Assembly (NCBI GenBank): GCA_029941785.1
Contig: JAPYTK010000001.1
Location: forward strand, 1 to 64,000
DNA from: Polyangiaceae bacterium
GTDB lineage: Bacteria; Myxococcota_A; Polyangia; Polyangiales; Polyangiaceae
DNA length: 64,000 nt
Reading direction: 5' to 3'
Shown: in pieces, positions 35,539 through 44,862 of the stretch
Numbering within the stretch: position 1 is the first letter of the stretch
Layout of the letters: each line of letters starts with the position of its first letter
Notes under the pieces: model-generated
The model's database searches: none
Told to the model about the DNA's origin: nothing
The model's input: the letters and a program-made list of their open reading frames with translations, nothing else
Translations under genes and position numbers: made by a program

Positions 35539-37098
35539 TCAAGGCGCGACGAGCTGCGCTTGAACGTACGCGGCGTGGAGTCTCGTCGGCTGGCCACGGC
35601 CCGCGGCGTCCATGACGGCTCGTCCGCCCTCGCCCAAGAAAGCCAGGCTGTACGAAGCTCCGAAAGACAGGGCTTGCCAAGGCCGATACCAGGCCGTCAA
35701 GTCCAGTTCGTTGGCGATGGTGTGGGCCGTGTTATCTGGCGCTACGCCTACCGGAATCAGCGACGCCATCGTCCAACGGTCGGCTGGTTCGGCGAGGCCC
35801 GCATAGACGTAATGCAAGCCGACGTGAATGCCCTCACGTGGAACCGCCGTGACGCCCAGTGAGGCTTGGATGCTATTGGACCAGGCCATCAAGTCCATCT
35901 GGCCCATCTGTCCATGGATCTCCGGCAAGATGGGGTCAAAGCGTGTCAAGGTGTCGCCCGTGCCGCCAGAGTCGTCGCCCGAGCCGTAAGCAACGCTACC
36001 CTCGAAGCGCAACGATGCCGGCAGCTTGCTCTGCCAAGCGACGTCCATCGCGGTCGCAAGACTCGATAGATCTCGATTCTGTCCGTGGCTCGCCACCCTG
36101 CCCGTCTGGTAGGCGATCTCGGCTGCGTAGTCGAAGTCCCGAAAGCTCCCGTGAAGTCGTAAATCGAACACCGCCGCGTCGCTCGGGGTCAAGTGGACTG
36201 GCAACGGGGGACGAGCCATGCGTGCGAGCCCCGTGAGTTCGATCCCAAGCCACTTCGTGGGCTGCATGATGCCGTGCGCGCCAAGTAGCTGCGCGCCGGA
36301 GCCTTCGCGGTTCACCACTTCGCCGGTCTCCGCATTCGTCGCCGCCTGATGAGCGTGAGTCGCGTACTCCGGAGACAGGGCGCCAGGTACTGCGAGCACC
36401 GCGCCGAGCAGTTGAACCTCCAGACCGCCCCGACGCGACCACAACCTCAGCCCGTCGATCGCGCCGCCACGAGCTTGCCACTCGTTGTCTCCGACCAGGC
36501 GGCCACTTCCCCATTGCACCCGCTGCCGGCCCGCCCGAATCTGAAAGAGAGGTCGATCCGGATCGCTCTTGATATCGAGATACACTTGGTGGGCCGAGAA
36601 CTCGCCAATCGGCCCGGTCGCGCCGGTCTCGTGACCAAACAGCCGCGCATCTTGCAAGACGATGACGCCCGTGACCTGGTGATATTCGGCCGACAGCCCG
36701 AACCGCGCGCGGGAGGCGAGTCCCCACACCGCATCCACCGCCGGCTGGCGGACGGCAACCGGAGGCACCGCATCGCGAAAGCCATCACCGAGCACGGCCG
36801 TCGACGTGTAGACGTCCCCGCCCACATCCAAGCCGCGTCGCCTGAAGTTGCCCCTCATGCGTAGCGCTATCGATGGGCGAAAAAACCAATCGCCAATCCC
36901 TATCCCCTTGCTCAGATCCTCGACCTGAGCAGCGATCGCCGTCGCATCCCTGGGGGCATAGTCGGCATCGAGCGAAGAGCCATCCGCGCGGGCCTCGGGG
37001 CCAGAGGGATCCGCAGCCGCGGACGGCGCCATCGCCAAACTCGACACGGCGACCAAGCCCCACACCGGAGCGTGATGCACGAGCGAGAAAACACGCAT
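35539..37098 (-). CDS. Outer-membrane beta-barrel, alginate-export (AlgE) type
   Basis: A signal peptide ends near APSAAADP. The barrel has FQIRAGRQRVQWGSGRLVGDNEW and GGAIDGLRLWSRRGGLEVQL, which match the alginate-export domain ('GRQ...G..R..G..W...FDG.R'). Long amphipathic strands follow to the C-terminus. Proteins with this domain export polysaccharide or act as general porins; in the absence of alginate genes here the substrate is unclear. Its 3' end converges on the lipoprotein at 35004-35531, leaving 7 bp between stops. 519 residues is usual for the family. Confidence 0.8.
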   Translation of the reverse strand: MRVFSLVHHAPVWGLVAVSSLAMAPSAAADPSGPEARADGSSLDADYAPRDATAIAAQVEDLSKGIGIGDWFFRPSIALRMRGNFRRRGLDVGGDVYTSTAVLGDGFRDAVPPVAVRQPAVDAVWGLASRARFGLSAEYHQVTGVIVLQDARLFGHETGATGPIGEFSAHQVYLDIKSDPDRPLFQIRAGRQRVQWGSGRLVGDNEWQARGGAIDGLRLWSRRGGLEVQLLGAVLAVPGALSPEYATHAHQAATNAETGEVVNREGSGAQLLGAHGIMQPTKWLGIELTGLARMARPPLPVHLTPSDAAVFDLRLHGSFRDFDYAAEIAYQTGRVASHGQNRDLSSLATAMDVAWQSKLPASLRFEGSVAYGSGDDSGGTGDTLTRFDPILPEIHGQMGQMDLMAWSNSIQASLGVTAVPREGIHVGLHYVYAGLAEPADRWTMASLIPVGVAPDNTAHTIANELDLTAWYRPWQALSFGASYSLAFLGEGGRAVMDAAGRGQPTRLHAAYVQAQLVAP

Positions 37099-37173
37099 TG
37101 AGGTTAGGTACCACGGCCTCCACGCTGCGTGAGCAGGAAAGCGTCAAGTCCGTGATGTTCTGGAAGGCACAAC

Positions 37174-38025
37174 CTACATCGAGAAGTCGTCACCGCGCGG
37201 TGGCGGCCGGCGTTTGGTAGGCTTCCCACGACGACGGCGACGTGAGCGGCGCTTCGGGCGAGGATTCGAGAGCGCGGCCTCACACTTCTCGTCGATCTTC
37301 GTGGCCGCCCCCGTGTCTGTGGCGTCGGCCAGCGCGATCATGAAAAACGAAAGCGTCCGCGTATCGCCGAAGAGCTTCTTTTCGGCGGAACGCAAGACAC
37401 GGCCCGATGCCACCAGTTCCCGTTCGATGAGATCGCGCTTGGGGTACCCTGCCTCGAGGTCGTCCAAGCGATTGGCGAGAATACCCCGACGCTTTCCGAG
37501 TCGCTGTACCATCGACAACAGCTTGCGGTACTTCTTGTAGGTGGACAGCGCTCGATTGGCGCTTTCCTCGATCGAGCGTACGAGCCTTTCGTCGCTTTCT
37601 GTGGCCTCGAATGTGCCGCGATCAACCACCAGCCTCGGTCTCGGCATGAGACGCAAATTGAGCAAAACCCCGTAGTCTCGCTGTTTGGCTACCTGAGCAC
37701 GGACCTTGTCGACAAGCGTTGCGAGCGCAACGTCGACATCGAGTTCGAGCGTCTCGACGAGTGGCTCGCGAACGGGAAAAAGATCCGAATTGAGTTCACT
37801 CACTTCGTCACGCAGTTCGATAACCGCCTCGAAATAGGCATCGTAGCGACGTTTGCCGGTATCCACGGAGTCGGCATACTCGACACGCGCTCGACCGCTA
37901 GCGGCGCAAGCCGTCATGCTGAGAAACACGATCATGAGCAGCGCGCAACGCACGATGTGACCAACACGACAATGGTTCAAACGAAAGTAGGAGGTGATTA
38001 ATCGCACTGTAAGACCGTTCCCCAT
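37174..38025 (-). CDS. Lipoprotein with helical domain and Arg-rich C-terminus
   Basis: Lipobox LSMTAC follows a hydrophobic segment preceded by an unusually long N-terminal part, so the true start may be downstream of 38025. The mature protein is mainly alpha-helical (YDAYFEAVIELRDEVSEL; RLVRSIEESANRALSTYKKYRKLL). It ends in a strongly basic region RRSRRRRRGKPTKRRPPPRG. No family is recognised. The basic tail could bind an acidic polymer such as nucleic acid or LPS. The first 28 bp overlap the end of the GYF-domain gene in the same direction. Confidence 0.6.
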   Translation of the reverse strand: MGNGLTVRLITSYFRLNHCRVGHIVRCALLMIVFLSMTACAASGRARVEYADSVDTGKRRYDAYFEAVIELRDEVSELNSDLFPVREPLVETLELDVDVALATLVDKVRAQVAKQRDYGVLLNLRLMPRPRLVVDRGTFEATESDERLVRSIEESANRALSTYKKYRKLLSMVQRLGKRRGILANRLDDLEAGYPKRDLIERELVASGRVLRSAEKKLFGDTRTLSFFMIALADATDTGAATKIDEKCEAALSNPRPKRRSRRRRRGKPTKRRPPPRGDDFSM

Positions 38026-40106
38026 AACTCGTAGCGACCTCTGCCCGTCGCGAGAAGAAACGCAATCGCTGCGCGCGTCGCAGAAACTCCGACTGTACCT
38101 TGACCAAAGTTCCCCGTCGCAGGCGAGACGCGCAACGCATCACCCAACACGTGGAAAGCGGCATCAAACGTCTGGGCGCGGAGCACTCGCCTTCCGCGGC
38201 TGCCCTCGGTCCACATGAGGATCCAGCGCCCATCTGCAACGCTGGCGATAGCCGGCGCGATGGCATCGCCCCCCGGACCGCCAGCGGGAATGCCCACGGG
38301 CTCACTGGCCCCCATCGCCCCGCCCACTTCACCCCGCGCCCAGCGGACTTCCTTGACGGCATCTTCCTCATCGGGCTCGTTGGAAAAGACCACGACGGCC
38401 TGCTTGCCATGGTAGGCGAGCATGGGCTTGCCGACACGACGGCCACTCCCCGACACCGCCTCGGCAGCACGCAAGACCGTGCCGTCGGGTTTGAGCCAAC
38501 CGACCCAGATCGTCAATCCGTGCCGGTAGGTCACGCCGACGGCTTGACCGGACAGGACGACGACGCGCAACGATTCGGGTTTCCGCGCCCCTTCCTCCAA
38601 AGCCCACACCGCAATCGGCGCGCTTTCATGATGCTGCACCACGACAGCGCCCTCAGCAAACCCAACCGCAAAGGGGTCCTCGACGCCGACCGCCACACCG
38701 CGCTTGACGCCCTCCATTTCAGCGACGGTCGTCGCGAACATCACGCCTTGCGCCGTCGCCTTGGGTGTCACCCGCGAGAGCCTGGTTTCGCCCTCCTCGG
38801 GTGAAAACGCTACCTCAACCGCGCCATTCGCCGGATCCACGATCAGACCGCGTCCTTCGTATGCGGAGGCCGCATAACCAATGGCGAGACGTTGATCCGA
38901 CGTCGCCGCCAACTCGAAAGGCACATCTCGTGAGGCACTGTCAGCCCAAGACGAAGGCGCACGCAACATCAAGCACGGGCGAAGTGCGACATCCGTTGCA
39001 CTCGGCGGCGCCGCGGGAAGCCGCGGGCCCAGAACGAACCGCGCCTGTGGCTCAGACTCCGGATAGGACCAGCGGCCAAAGCAAAAGAAAACCGTCGAGA
39101 CGATGAGGGCAGCTACGGCAGCTTTTCCAGCAACACGACGCGAAAGGTAGAAGGTCTCGGGCAAGCGTTGCCAAGTGCGAGAAATCGAATCCGCCGCACC
39201 CGCGAACCACGGTTCATGTGCGATAGCCGGCCCCTGTGCCCGCCATTCATCGGGCGGGGCGTAGCCCGGATCCATACCCGGCATGGCGCGAGGAGGCGCC
39301 GTCGAACTCGTTTTTTGAGCCATGATCTGGGCCGCGTCGACGATGTCCGTTGGTCCTTGACTCGACACCTCCTGGTCGACCATCACGACGATTTTTTCAT
39401 TGGGGGCTCTCGCGCTACTTACACCGCTCGCGGTTGCGTTGTCGATACCGAGCGGGCGGGACACGGCGCTAGAGCTTCGCAACAACTTCGCAGACAACAG
39501 CTCGTCGCTGGGGAGCGCGCCGCGTGATGGCGGGGGGGGTGCCGATGCAGATGGCGGAGGGCTCTCGTGCGCCTGATTCCACGGGTGTAATCGGGGTCGA
39601 AGGTGCGCCACATCGCGCCTGCTCCTGGTGGCTCGCGGCAGCGGTCGCGCCTGCGTTGCTTCATCGTCATCGCGTGACGACAAGGGCGAAGCCACACGCG
39701 TGACGGTGTCTTCCCCACTCTCCGGTAACCGCTCCCAATTCTGATCGACCGACACGGTCCTGGGCATCGTGGAGAAGGACGGAACAGCAGACGAGCTGGG
39801 GGGGGGCGGCTCACTCGCAGCAGAGCCGCGGCGCGTCGAGTTTCGCGCCTTCTGAAGCGCTTCGATGTCGATGATGTTGCTGGGCCTCTCGCGACGTTCG
39901 GTAGAGGCATCGTCCGACGCTGGCGACACTTCGCTTTTCAGCTCGGCCACGTCCGCCGCAGGAAGCCAATTCGCCATCCCCTTCTTCCAAACGAGGGTGC
40001 CGGGGCGCAACCGGCCCTCTTCGAGCGCAACACGCAACTCTTCATGCCCCAGCAGGCGCTGGACACCGTCCTCGTCGGTCCATCTCCATTTGTCTGCTGT
40101 AGCCAT
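37998..40106 (-). CDS. GYF-domain membrane protein with C-terminal beta-propeller-like region
   Basis: ATG 40106 is used so that the gene does not run into divergent comF. Residues 1-55 form a GYF-2 domain: WRWTDEDGVQRLLGHEELRVALEEG, then TLVWKKGMANWLP. A long Ser/Pro/Ala-rich disordered stretch follows. The single membrane segment is near residue 350 (KAAVAALIVSTVFFCFGRW). Beyond it is a beta-rich domain with repeated strands (LAIGYAASAYEGRGLIVDP, AVGVTYRHGLTIWVGWLKPDG, VADGRWILMWTEGSRG) suggesting a propeller. GYF-2 domains are frequent in myxobacterial signalling proteins and probably bind peptides. The propeller would be periplasmic. Confidence 0.75.
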   Translation of the reverse strand: MATADKWRWTDEDGVQRLLGHEELRVALEEGRLRPGTLVWKKGMANWLPAADVAELKSEVSPASDDASTERRERPSNIIDIEALQKARNSTRRGSAASEPPPPSSSAVPSFSTMPRTVSVDQNWERLPESGEDTVTRVASPLSSRDDDEATQARPLPRATRSRRDVAHLRPRLHPWNQAHESPPPSASAPPPPSRGALPSDELLSAKLLRSSSAVSRPLGIDNATASGVSSARAPNEKIVVMVDQEVSSQGPTDIVDAAQIMAQKTSSTAPPRAMPGMDPGYAPPDEWRAQGPAIAHEPWFAGAADSISRTWQRLPETFYLSRRVAGKAAVAALIVSTVFFCFGRWSYPESEPQARFVLGPRLPAAPPSATDVALRPCLMLRAPSSWADSASRDVPFELAATSDQRLAIGYAASAYEGRGLIVDPANGAVEVAFSPEEGETRLSRVTPKATAQGVMFATTVAEMEGVKRGVAVGVEDPFAVGFAEGAVVVQHHESAPIAVWALEEGARKPESLRVVVLSGQAVGVTYRHGLTIWVGWLKPDGTVLRAAEAVSGSGRRVGKPMLAYHGKQAVVVFSNEPDEEDAVKEVRWARGEVGGAMGASEPVGIPAGGPGGDAIAPAIASVADGRWILMWTEGSRGRRVLRAQTFDAAFHVLGDALRVSPATGNFGQGTVGVSATRAAIAFLLATGRGRYELWGTVLQCD

Positions 40107-40148
40107 TTTGCGCGCAACGATCTCGCCTGATCGTGACGATACAATAGT

Positions 40149-40922
40149 ATGAATCAAGTCGCCTTGCCGCTAACTGGCGTCAACTCGTACTTACGGCTGC
40201 TCGGCCGCGCCGTCGCCGCACAATTCGCATCCGTACTCGCGCCACCGCGTTGCGTGAGCTGTCGCTCTTCGATGACGAGCACCGCGGTCTTTTGCCTTGC
40301 CTGCGCAGTGACCTTAAGACCTCTCCAACCTACTGAAATTGCGGAAAAACTGGTAGCATTCGGTCACTATGGGGGCGCTCTGGCGGTTGCGATTCAACGC
40401 CTCAAATATCGACGTTGTCCCGAACTCGCGCACCCTCTCGGCACCTTGCTCGTCCGAGCGCTCGGACGTTGTTCTCCGAGGCGCGCTCTGCTCGTCCCCG
40501 TCCCGCTTCACCCGGTACGCCTTGCTCAAAGAGGCTTCAATCAGGCCGGTTTGCTCGCACGCGTCGTTGCCGAAAAGACCGGACACGCCATCGCCTTCGA
40601 CGCGCTTCGGCGATGCCGTCACGGCAGACCTCAAGCGCGGACATCGGCTCCGCAACGCTGGGAAAACGTCGCTGGGGCTTTCCTCGCATCCCCTGTTCCT
40701 CGATTGCAGCGATCGCACGTCATCCTCGTCGACGACGTCTCGACAACCGGGGCCACCCTCCACGCTTGTCGCCGTGCCCTGCGACGGGCGGGTGCCAAGC
40801 GAGTCACGGGTCTGGTACTCGCTATCGCCGACGCGCCACCAGCTCCCGGACAGGCACCACCACCGCTCCGTGACACGCTCAGTTCGTGGCGAACGGTGCT
40901 TCGGTCAGGGCCCGACACTTGA
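40149..40922 (+). CDS. comF: ComF-family phosphoribosyltransferase-like protein
   Basis: An N-terminal zinc-finger-like part (PPRCVSCRSS, FCLACAV) leads to a type I phosphoribosyltransferase fold: GALAVAIQRLKYRRCPELA, PVPLHPVRLAQRGFNQA and VILVDDVSTTGATLHAC, the PRPP-binding loop. ComF is needed for DNA uptake in naturally competent bacteria. Its frequent presence in others is unexplained. The C-terminal tail overlaps the convergent pseudokinase gene by 44 bp. Confidence 0.9.
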   Translation: MNQVALPLTGVNSYLRLLGRAVAAQFASVLAPPRCVSCRSSMTSTAVFCLACAVTLRPLQPTEIAEKLVAFGHYGGALAVAIQRLKYRRCPELAHPLGTLLVRALGRCSPRRALLVPVPLHPVRLAQRGFNQAGLLARVVAEKTGHAIAFDALRRCRHGRPQARTSAPQRWENVAGAFLASPVPRLQRSHVILVDDVSTTGATLHACRRALRRAGAKRVTGLVLAIADAPPAPGQAPPPLRDTLSSWRTVLRSGPDT

Positions 40923-43098
40923 AAATGACGGTGCGCCCTCGGGACACCCACTTGATCGGCATTCCCGGCACGCCAACCCGCACGAAAGCAGGACGCGTGC
41001 AGGGCACCTTCAATTTTTGGTTCACGACGCCGATGTCTTTGCCGAACAGGTAAACCTTCGCCGCAGGCGTCCCGTGATGGGCGACACGCAAATAACCCAT
41101 CGTGAACGGCAGGTCCGTACCCGTCTTGCCATCATCGGGCGGTGCGGCAGCAGGTGCGGTCGTGGCAGATGCTGCTACCGACGCGCTGACGCTCGGACTG
41201 GGGCCGGCCGATGCACTGGTGCTCGCGCTTAAGGCAGCGGAAGCGCTCGCGAGCGTCTTCGTCGCGGACGCACCTGCCATCGCCGGCAAAACGCGACCCA
41301 ATGCGCTGGGGAGCGCGCTCGGATCGGGCTGTTGTCCCGCAGCCGATGGCGCCTGAGCGGCGCTCGCAATACCCGCAAGATCTGCACTAGGATCAGCTGG
41401 GGGCGGAGTCACCGACGAACCACGGAGCGCCAACGACACGCCGATCCCCATCACGACAATTGCCGTCAACAAACCGATGCCGAGTAGTTTGCCCCAGCCT
41501 ACCGCCGACGAGGTCTCTTCCGAAGGGGCCGAGTCTCCCCAAGGCGAGTCCTTCGACTCGGACTCGTCGCCATCTGCAATCTTGTGCAGATCGACGACAC
41601 CCAAGACTTCCTCCATGTTGTCGTCGAATCCATTGCTGGAGGGTTCGGTTTCGACGGCTGCCGGGACGGGCTCGTCCGAGGGGGCCTCTTGCCCCATCGC
41701 TCCGGCGACGTCGGCGGCGTTGTACGCCAAGGTAGCCTGAAAATCGCTGGAAGAGATCGGTGCTTCCTCATCCACGTCGAACTCCATGTCGAGTTCCGAT
41801 GAATCGAGAGCCATGGTGGCATCCAAGGCACCGTCGCCCACCGGGGCTGCCGGCGGAACGGCGCCATCGCGGGCGGACTGTTGCGTCGCCTCATCGGCAA
41901 ACGATCCTGCCTCGGCCTCACGCGCTGCCACTTCGGCGTCCAATGCAGCGCGAGGCTTGATCGCCGTAGGCTCGTCACTGCCCCAATCGAGGGCCGGCAC
42001 GGGTACGCTGGCCGGTGATTCCGCCACCGTCACGTTGCCCTCAAGAGCAATGGTGTGATCCAAACCAACGAGGTTGAGATCGTTCAGTCCGGGAGCAAAC
42101 TGTGCCGGATCCGGCGTGACAGGTGCAGCGATCGCAGCGCCGGGCTCATCGAGTCCCAAATTCGGGCGCGGGGTGCCCAGAAGCGTCGCCTTCTTCGAAC
42201 GCATGGGGGGAGCCCCCGCAGAACGAGGGGCCGTCCGCAGCGGAGGCGGGGCCGGCGTGCTGTCAGGCGCCGGCGCCGAGCTGCGGCTTCCCGTCGTGTT
42301 CATAGCGTGCGCGAGGGCTGCGCGACCTGCATCGTCGCTCGCCGCTCCGAAACTCTGCTCGAGTTCCATCGCGGTCAGCTTCCGGTCAGACAACTTCTCC
42401 GCCAGGCCACGACGCAGATCATCGCGCATCTCTGGGGAAACAATATCGCCCAAGGTAGTGACATCCAATTGCCGGCCCGTAGGCTCGCGATCAGATAAAA
42501 TCGACCACAGGATGGCGCATAGAGCATAGACATCACCCCGCGGCGTGACACGTCCGCCGTCTCGTTGCTCAGGGGCCGTATAGCCGACGTCTGGCGCGAT
42601 TCCGCCCCCACCCACGAGAGAAGACAATCCGAGCCCCCTCAGCCGCACGGAGCCGTCCATCCCCACGAAAATAACCTCAGGCGACAAGAAGCCGTGGGAC
42701 ATGCCCATCGAGCCCGTTTCCTCATCTTCATGTTCGTGAGCGAGTGCCAATGCCTCGGCGACCCGGTGCGCCACGTAAAACACGGATTGGACATCGAGCC
42801 TCTCGCTGCGACTACGCAATCGCTGGACGAGTTCGGCCAGACTGCCACCCTCGACGAACTCACTTGCAACCGCCAACTGGCTGCGATCGATGAACGCCGC
42901 CTGGGGCGCCGCCAACGTTTCGTGGCCAAAACTTCGGCAAGACCCGAGAGCGCGCTGGGCGTCCTCGAAGCCTACGCCTGCAGGAGCCGAATACAGCCGA
43001 ATCTCACAATCCACGCCCATGGCGGACCGCGCGACGTACGCCTCAACGCCGCCAGCCAGGCGCCGCAGTACGGTATATGCTCCGATGCTCGTCCTCAT
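40879..43098 (-). CDS. Membrane pseudokinase (Hanks-type fold lacking catalytic residues)
   Basis: The first 260 residues follow the kinase fold, but each catalytic motif is changed. The strand-3 Lys position reads CEIRLYS. The catalytic loop HRD....N reads SHGFLSPEVIFV, and the DFG reads RGLGLSS. Structural marks persist: GYTAPEQRDGG and RGDVYALCAILW. After a long acidic/Pro/Ala region comes a membrane segment (LLGIGLLTAIVVMGIGVSLAL), an Ala/Ser linker, and a C-terminal domain of about 75 residues (GYLRVAHHGTPAAKVYLFG) related in style to PEGA domains. It probably acts as a scaffold or signal sensor rather than an enzyme. It is 739 residues long. Confidence 0.8.
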   Translation of the reverse strand: MRTSIGAYTVLRRLAGGVEAYVARSAMGVDCEIRLYSAPAGVGFEDAQRALGSCRSFGHETLAAPQAAFIDRSQLAVASEFVEGGSLAELVQRLRSRSERLDVQSVFYVAHRVAEALALAHEHEDEETGSMGMSHGFLSPEVIFVGMDGSVRLRGLGLSSLVGGGGIAPDVGYTAPEQRDGGRVTPRGDVYALCAILWSILSDREPTGRQLDVTTLGDIVSPEMRDDLRRGLAEKLSDRKLTAMELEQSFGAASDDAGRAALAHAMNTTGSRSSAPAPDSTPAPPPLRTAPRSAGAPPMRSKKATLLGTPRPNLGLDEPGAAIAAPVTPDPAQFAPGLNDLNLVGLDHTIALEGNVTVAESPASVPVPALDWGSDEPTAIKPRAALDAEVAAREAEAGSFADEATQQSARDGAVPPAAPVGDGALDATMALDSSELDMEFDVDEEAPISSSDFQATLAYNAADVAGAMGQEAPSDEPVPAAVETEPSSNGFDDNMEEVLGVVDLHKIADGDESESKDSPWGDSAPSEETSSAVGWGKLLGIGLLTAIVVMGIGVSLALRGSSVTPPPADPSADLAGIASAAQAPSAAGQQPDPSALPSALGRVLPAMAGASATKTLASASAALSASTSASAGPSPSVSASVAASATTAPAAAPPDDGKTGTDLPFTMGYLRVAHHGTPAAKVYLFGKDIGVVNQKLKVPCTRPAFVRVGVPGMPIKWVSRGRTVIFKCRALTEAPFATN

Positions 43099-43246
43099 CC
43101 CGTTGGCCTCCCATCAGCTTCGATGTGCGCAAAGCCTGACACCGCCCGAGCGTATGCGACGTATGTCGTCGCGTCCATGATGGTGTTTCCGCCTCTGCAC
43201 TTTGCGTGAGCCGTGACAAATCGCAGGGTTGGGCTATGGTCGAGCG

Positions 43247-43621
43247 GTGACGATCATCTTATCCGAAGAATCCGCACGCAGCCTCATCGAGGCCCACGTG
43301 AGCATGGCCGCCTGGCACCATCAGATGGCGGGCGCACTGAACGCCGCGGGAGGTCAAACCGCCCCCCCCGACGCCAGCCAGCTCCGTGCGTACATCAAGC
43401 TCTTCTCAGCACAGTTTCCCGAACTCGCGGCAATCGCAAACGCCATCAGCGAGCCACGGCCCTATACGCCGCCTCCTGCGGTGGCGGCACCGGAGACCCT
43501 CGTCGAGAACGAAGGCGTGCCGATCGCTCCACCGCCCGCCCCCCTTCAAGATGCTCCACCGGCAAGCGATAGCCCGGCCCCGCCTCCGATGGTCGAGCCG
43601 CACAACGTGAAGTACGAGTAA
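43247..43621 (+). CDS. Short Pro-rich protein, unknown function
   Basis: GTG 43247 is taken as start (the track TTG is 18 bases earlier). The product has 124 residues. The N-terminal 65 are helical (LIEAHVSMAAWHHQMAGAL; YIKLFSAQFPELAAIANAI), the rest Pro/Ala-rich and disordered. No signal peptide or family is recognised. It stands between the pseudokinase start and kbl. It could be co-transcribed with kbl, which starts 34 bp later. Confidence 0.5.
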   Translation: MTIILSEESARSLIEAHVSMAAWHHQMAGALNAAGGQTAPPDASQLRAYIKLFSAQFPELAAIANAISEPRPYTPPPAVAAPETLVENEGVPIAPPPAPLQDAPPASDSPAPPPMVEPHNVKYE

Positions 43622-43655
43622 GCACACGCGCCGGTCCGTTGTATAAGGCGGAGCC

Positions 43656-44840
43656 ATGTTCGACTCTGCCCGCGCGCACTACTCAGCCACGCTCAACGAC
43701 ATCCGCGACGCCGGTCTCTTCAAGGAAGAACGGGTCATCACGACGCCGCAGGGGGCGAGCATCGAAACCGCTGGGCAGAAGGTGCTGAATTTCTGTGCCA
43801 ACAACTACCTCGGACTCTCTTCGCACCCCGCTGTCATCGAAGGAGCGAAGAAAGCGCTCGACAGTCATGGCTTTGGCCTGAGCAGCGTGCGCTTCATCTG
43901 CGGCACCCAAGACATCCACAAACAGCTCGAGCAGCGGATCAGCGACTACTTCGGGACTGAGGACACGATCTTGTACACGTCCTGTTTCGACGCCAACGCT
44001 GGATTGTTCGAGACGGTCCTCGGCCCGGAAGACGCCATCATCAGTGACCAGCTCAACCACGCCAGCATCATCGACGGCGTTCGCCTCTGCAAAGCCGAAC
44101 GTCACCGCTTCGCCAATGGGGACATGGCTGCGCTCGAAGAGGTGTTGAAAAAGACCGCCGGCAATCGCCTGCGCATGATCGCAACCGACGGTGTCTTCTC
44201 GATGGACGGCTACTTGGCGAAACTGGATGAGATTTGCGATCTCGCCGACCGCTACGATGCGATGGTGATGGTCGATGAGTCGCACGCGACAGGATTCATC
44301 GGCCCCACAGGCCGCGGCACCCCGGAACACCACGGCGTGCTCCATCGCGTCGACATCATCACCTCGACGCTCGGAAAAGCACTGGGCGGTGGCAGCGGGG
44401 GCTTCACCACGGGGCGGCGAGAGATCGTGGCTCTCTTGCGGCAGCGCTCCCGGCCGTACCTCTTCTCGAACACCGTAGCCCCGCCGATCGTCGGTGCCGC
44501 CTTGGCCGTCTTCGACCTTCTCGCGGGCGACGACGAACCGCGCAAACACCTCGCGACGATCACGACACAGTTCCGAGACGGAATGACCTCCCTGGGCTTT
44601 GACATCAAGGAAGGGATCCACCCCATCGTCCCGGTGATGATCGGCGATGCGCGCAAGGCGACCCAGCTCGCTGACGCCTTGCTAAGCGAGGGGATCTACG
44701 TCATCGGGTTTTCCTTTCCGGTCGTACCCAAGGGTCAGGCGCGCGTCCGCGTGCAAATCAGCGCAGCACACAGCCACGCCGATGTCGCTCACGCCATCGA
44801 CGCCTTCGGCCGCTGCGGCAAAAAGCTCGGGCTCATCTGA
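43656..44840 (+). CDS. kbl: Glycine C-acetyltransferase (2-amino-3-ketobutyrate CoA ligase)
   Basis: The product has 394 residues and is a clear member of the PLP alpha-oxoamine synthase family. Marks are [69 protein letters not shown] and [14 protein letters not shown] with the PLP lysine. It cleaves 2-amino-3-ketobutyrate to glycine and acetyl-CoA in threonine breakdown. Threonine dehydrogenase (tdh), usually its partner, is not adjacent. A TATAAGGCGGAG sequence precedes the start and includes the ribosome binding site. Confidence 0.93.
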   Translation: MFDSARAHYSATLNDIRDAGLFKEERVITTPQGASIETAGQKVLNFCANNYLGLSSHPAVIEGAKKALDSHGFGLSSVRFICGTQDIHKQLEQRISDYFGTEDTILYTSCFDANAGLFETVLGPEDAIISDQLNHASIIDGVRLCKAERHRFANGDMAALEEVLKKTAGNRLRMIATDGVFSMDGYLAKLDEICDLADRYDAMVMVDESHATGFIGPTGRGTPEHHGVLHRVDIITSTLGKALGGGSGGFTTGRREIVALLRQRSRPYLFSNTVAPPIVGAALAVFDLLAGDDEPRKHLATITTQFRDGMTSLGFDIKEGIHPIVPVMIGDARKATQLADALLSEGIYVIGFSFPVVPKGQARVRVQISAAHSHADVAHAIDAFGRCGKKLGLI

Positions 44841-44862
44841 GCGCCGTCGGCGCCGGCTCGCA

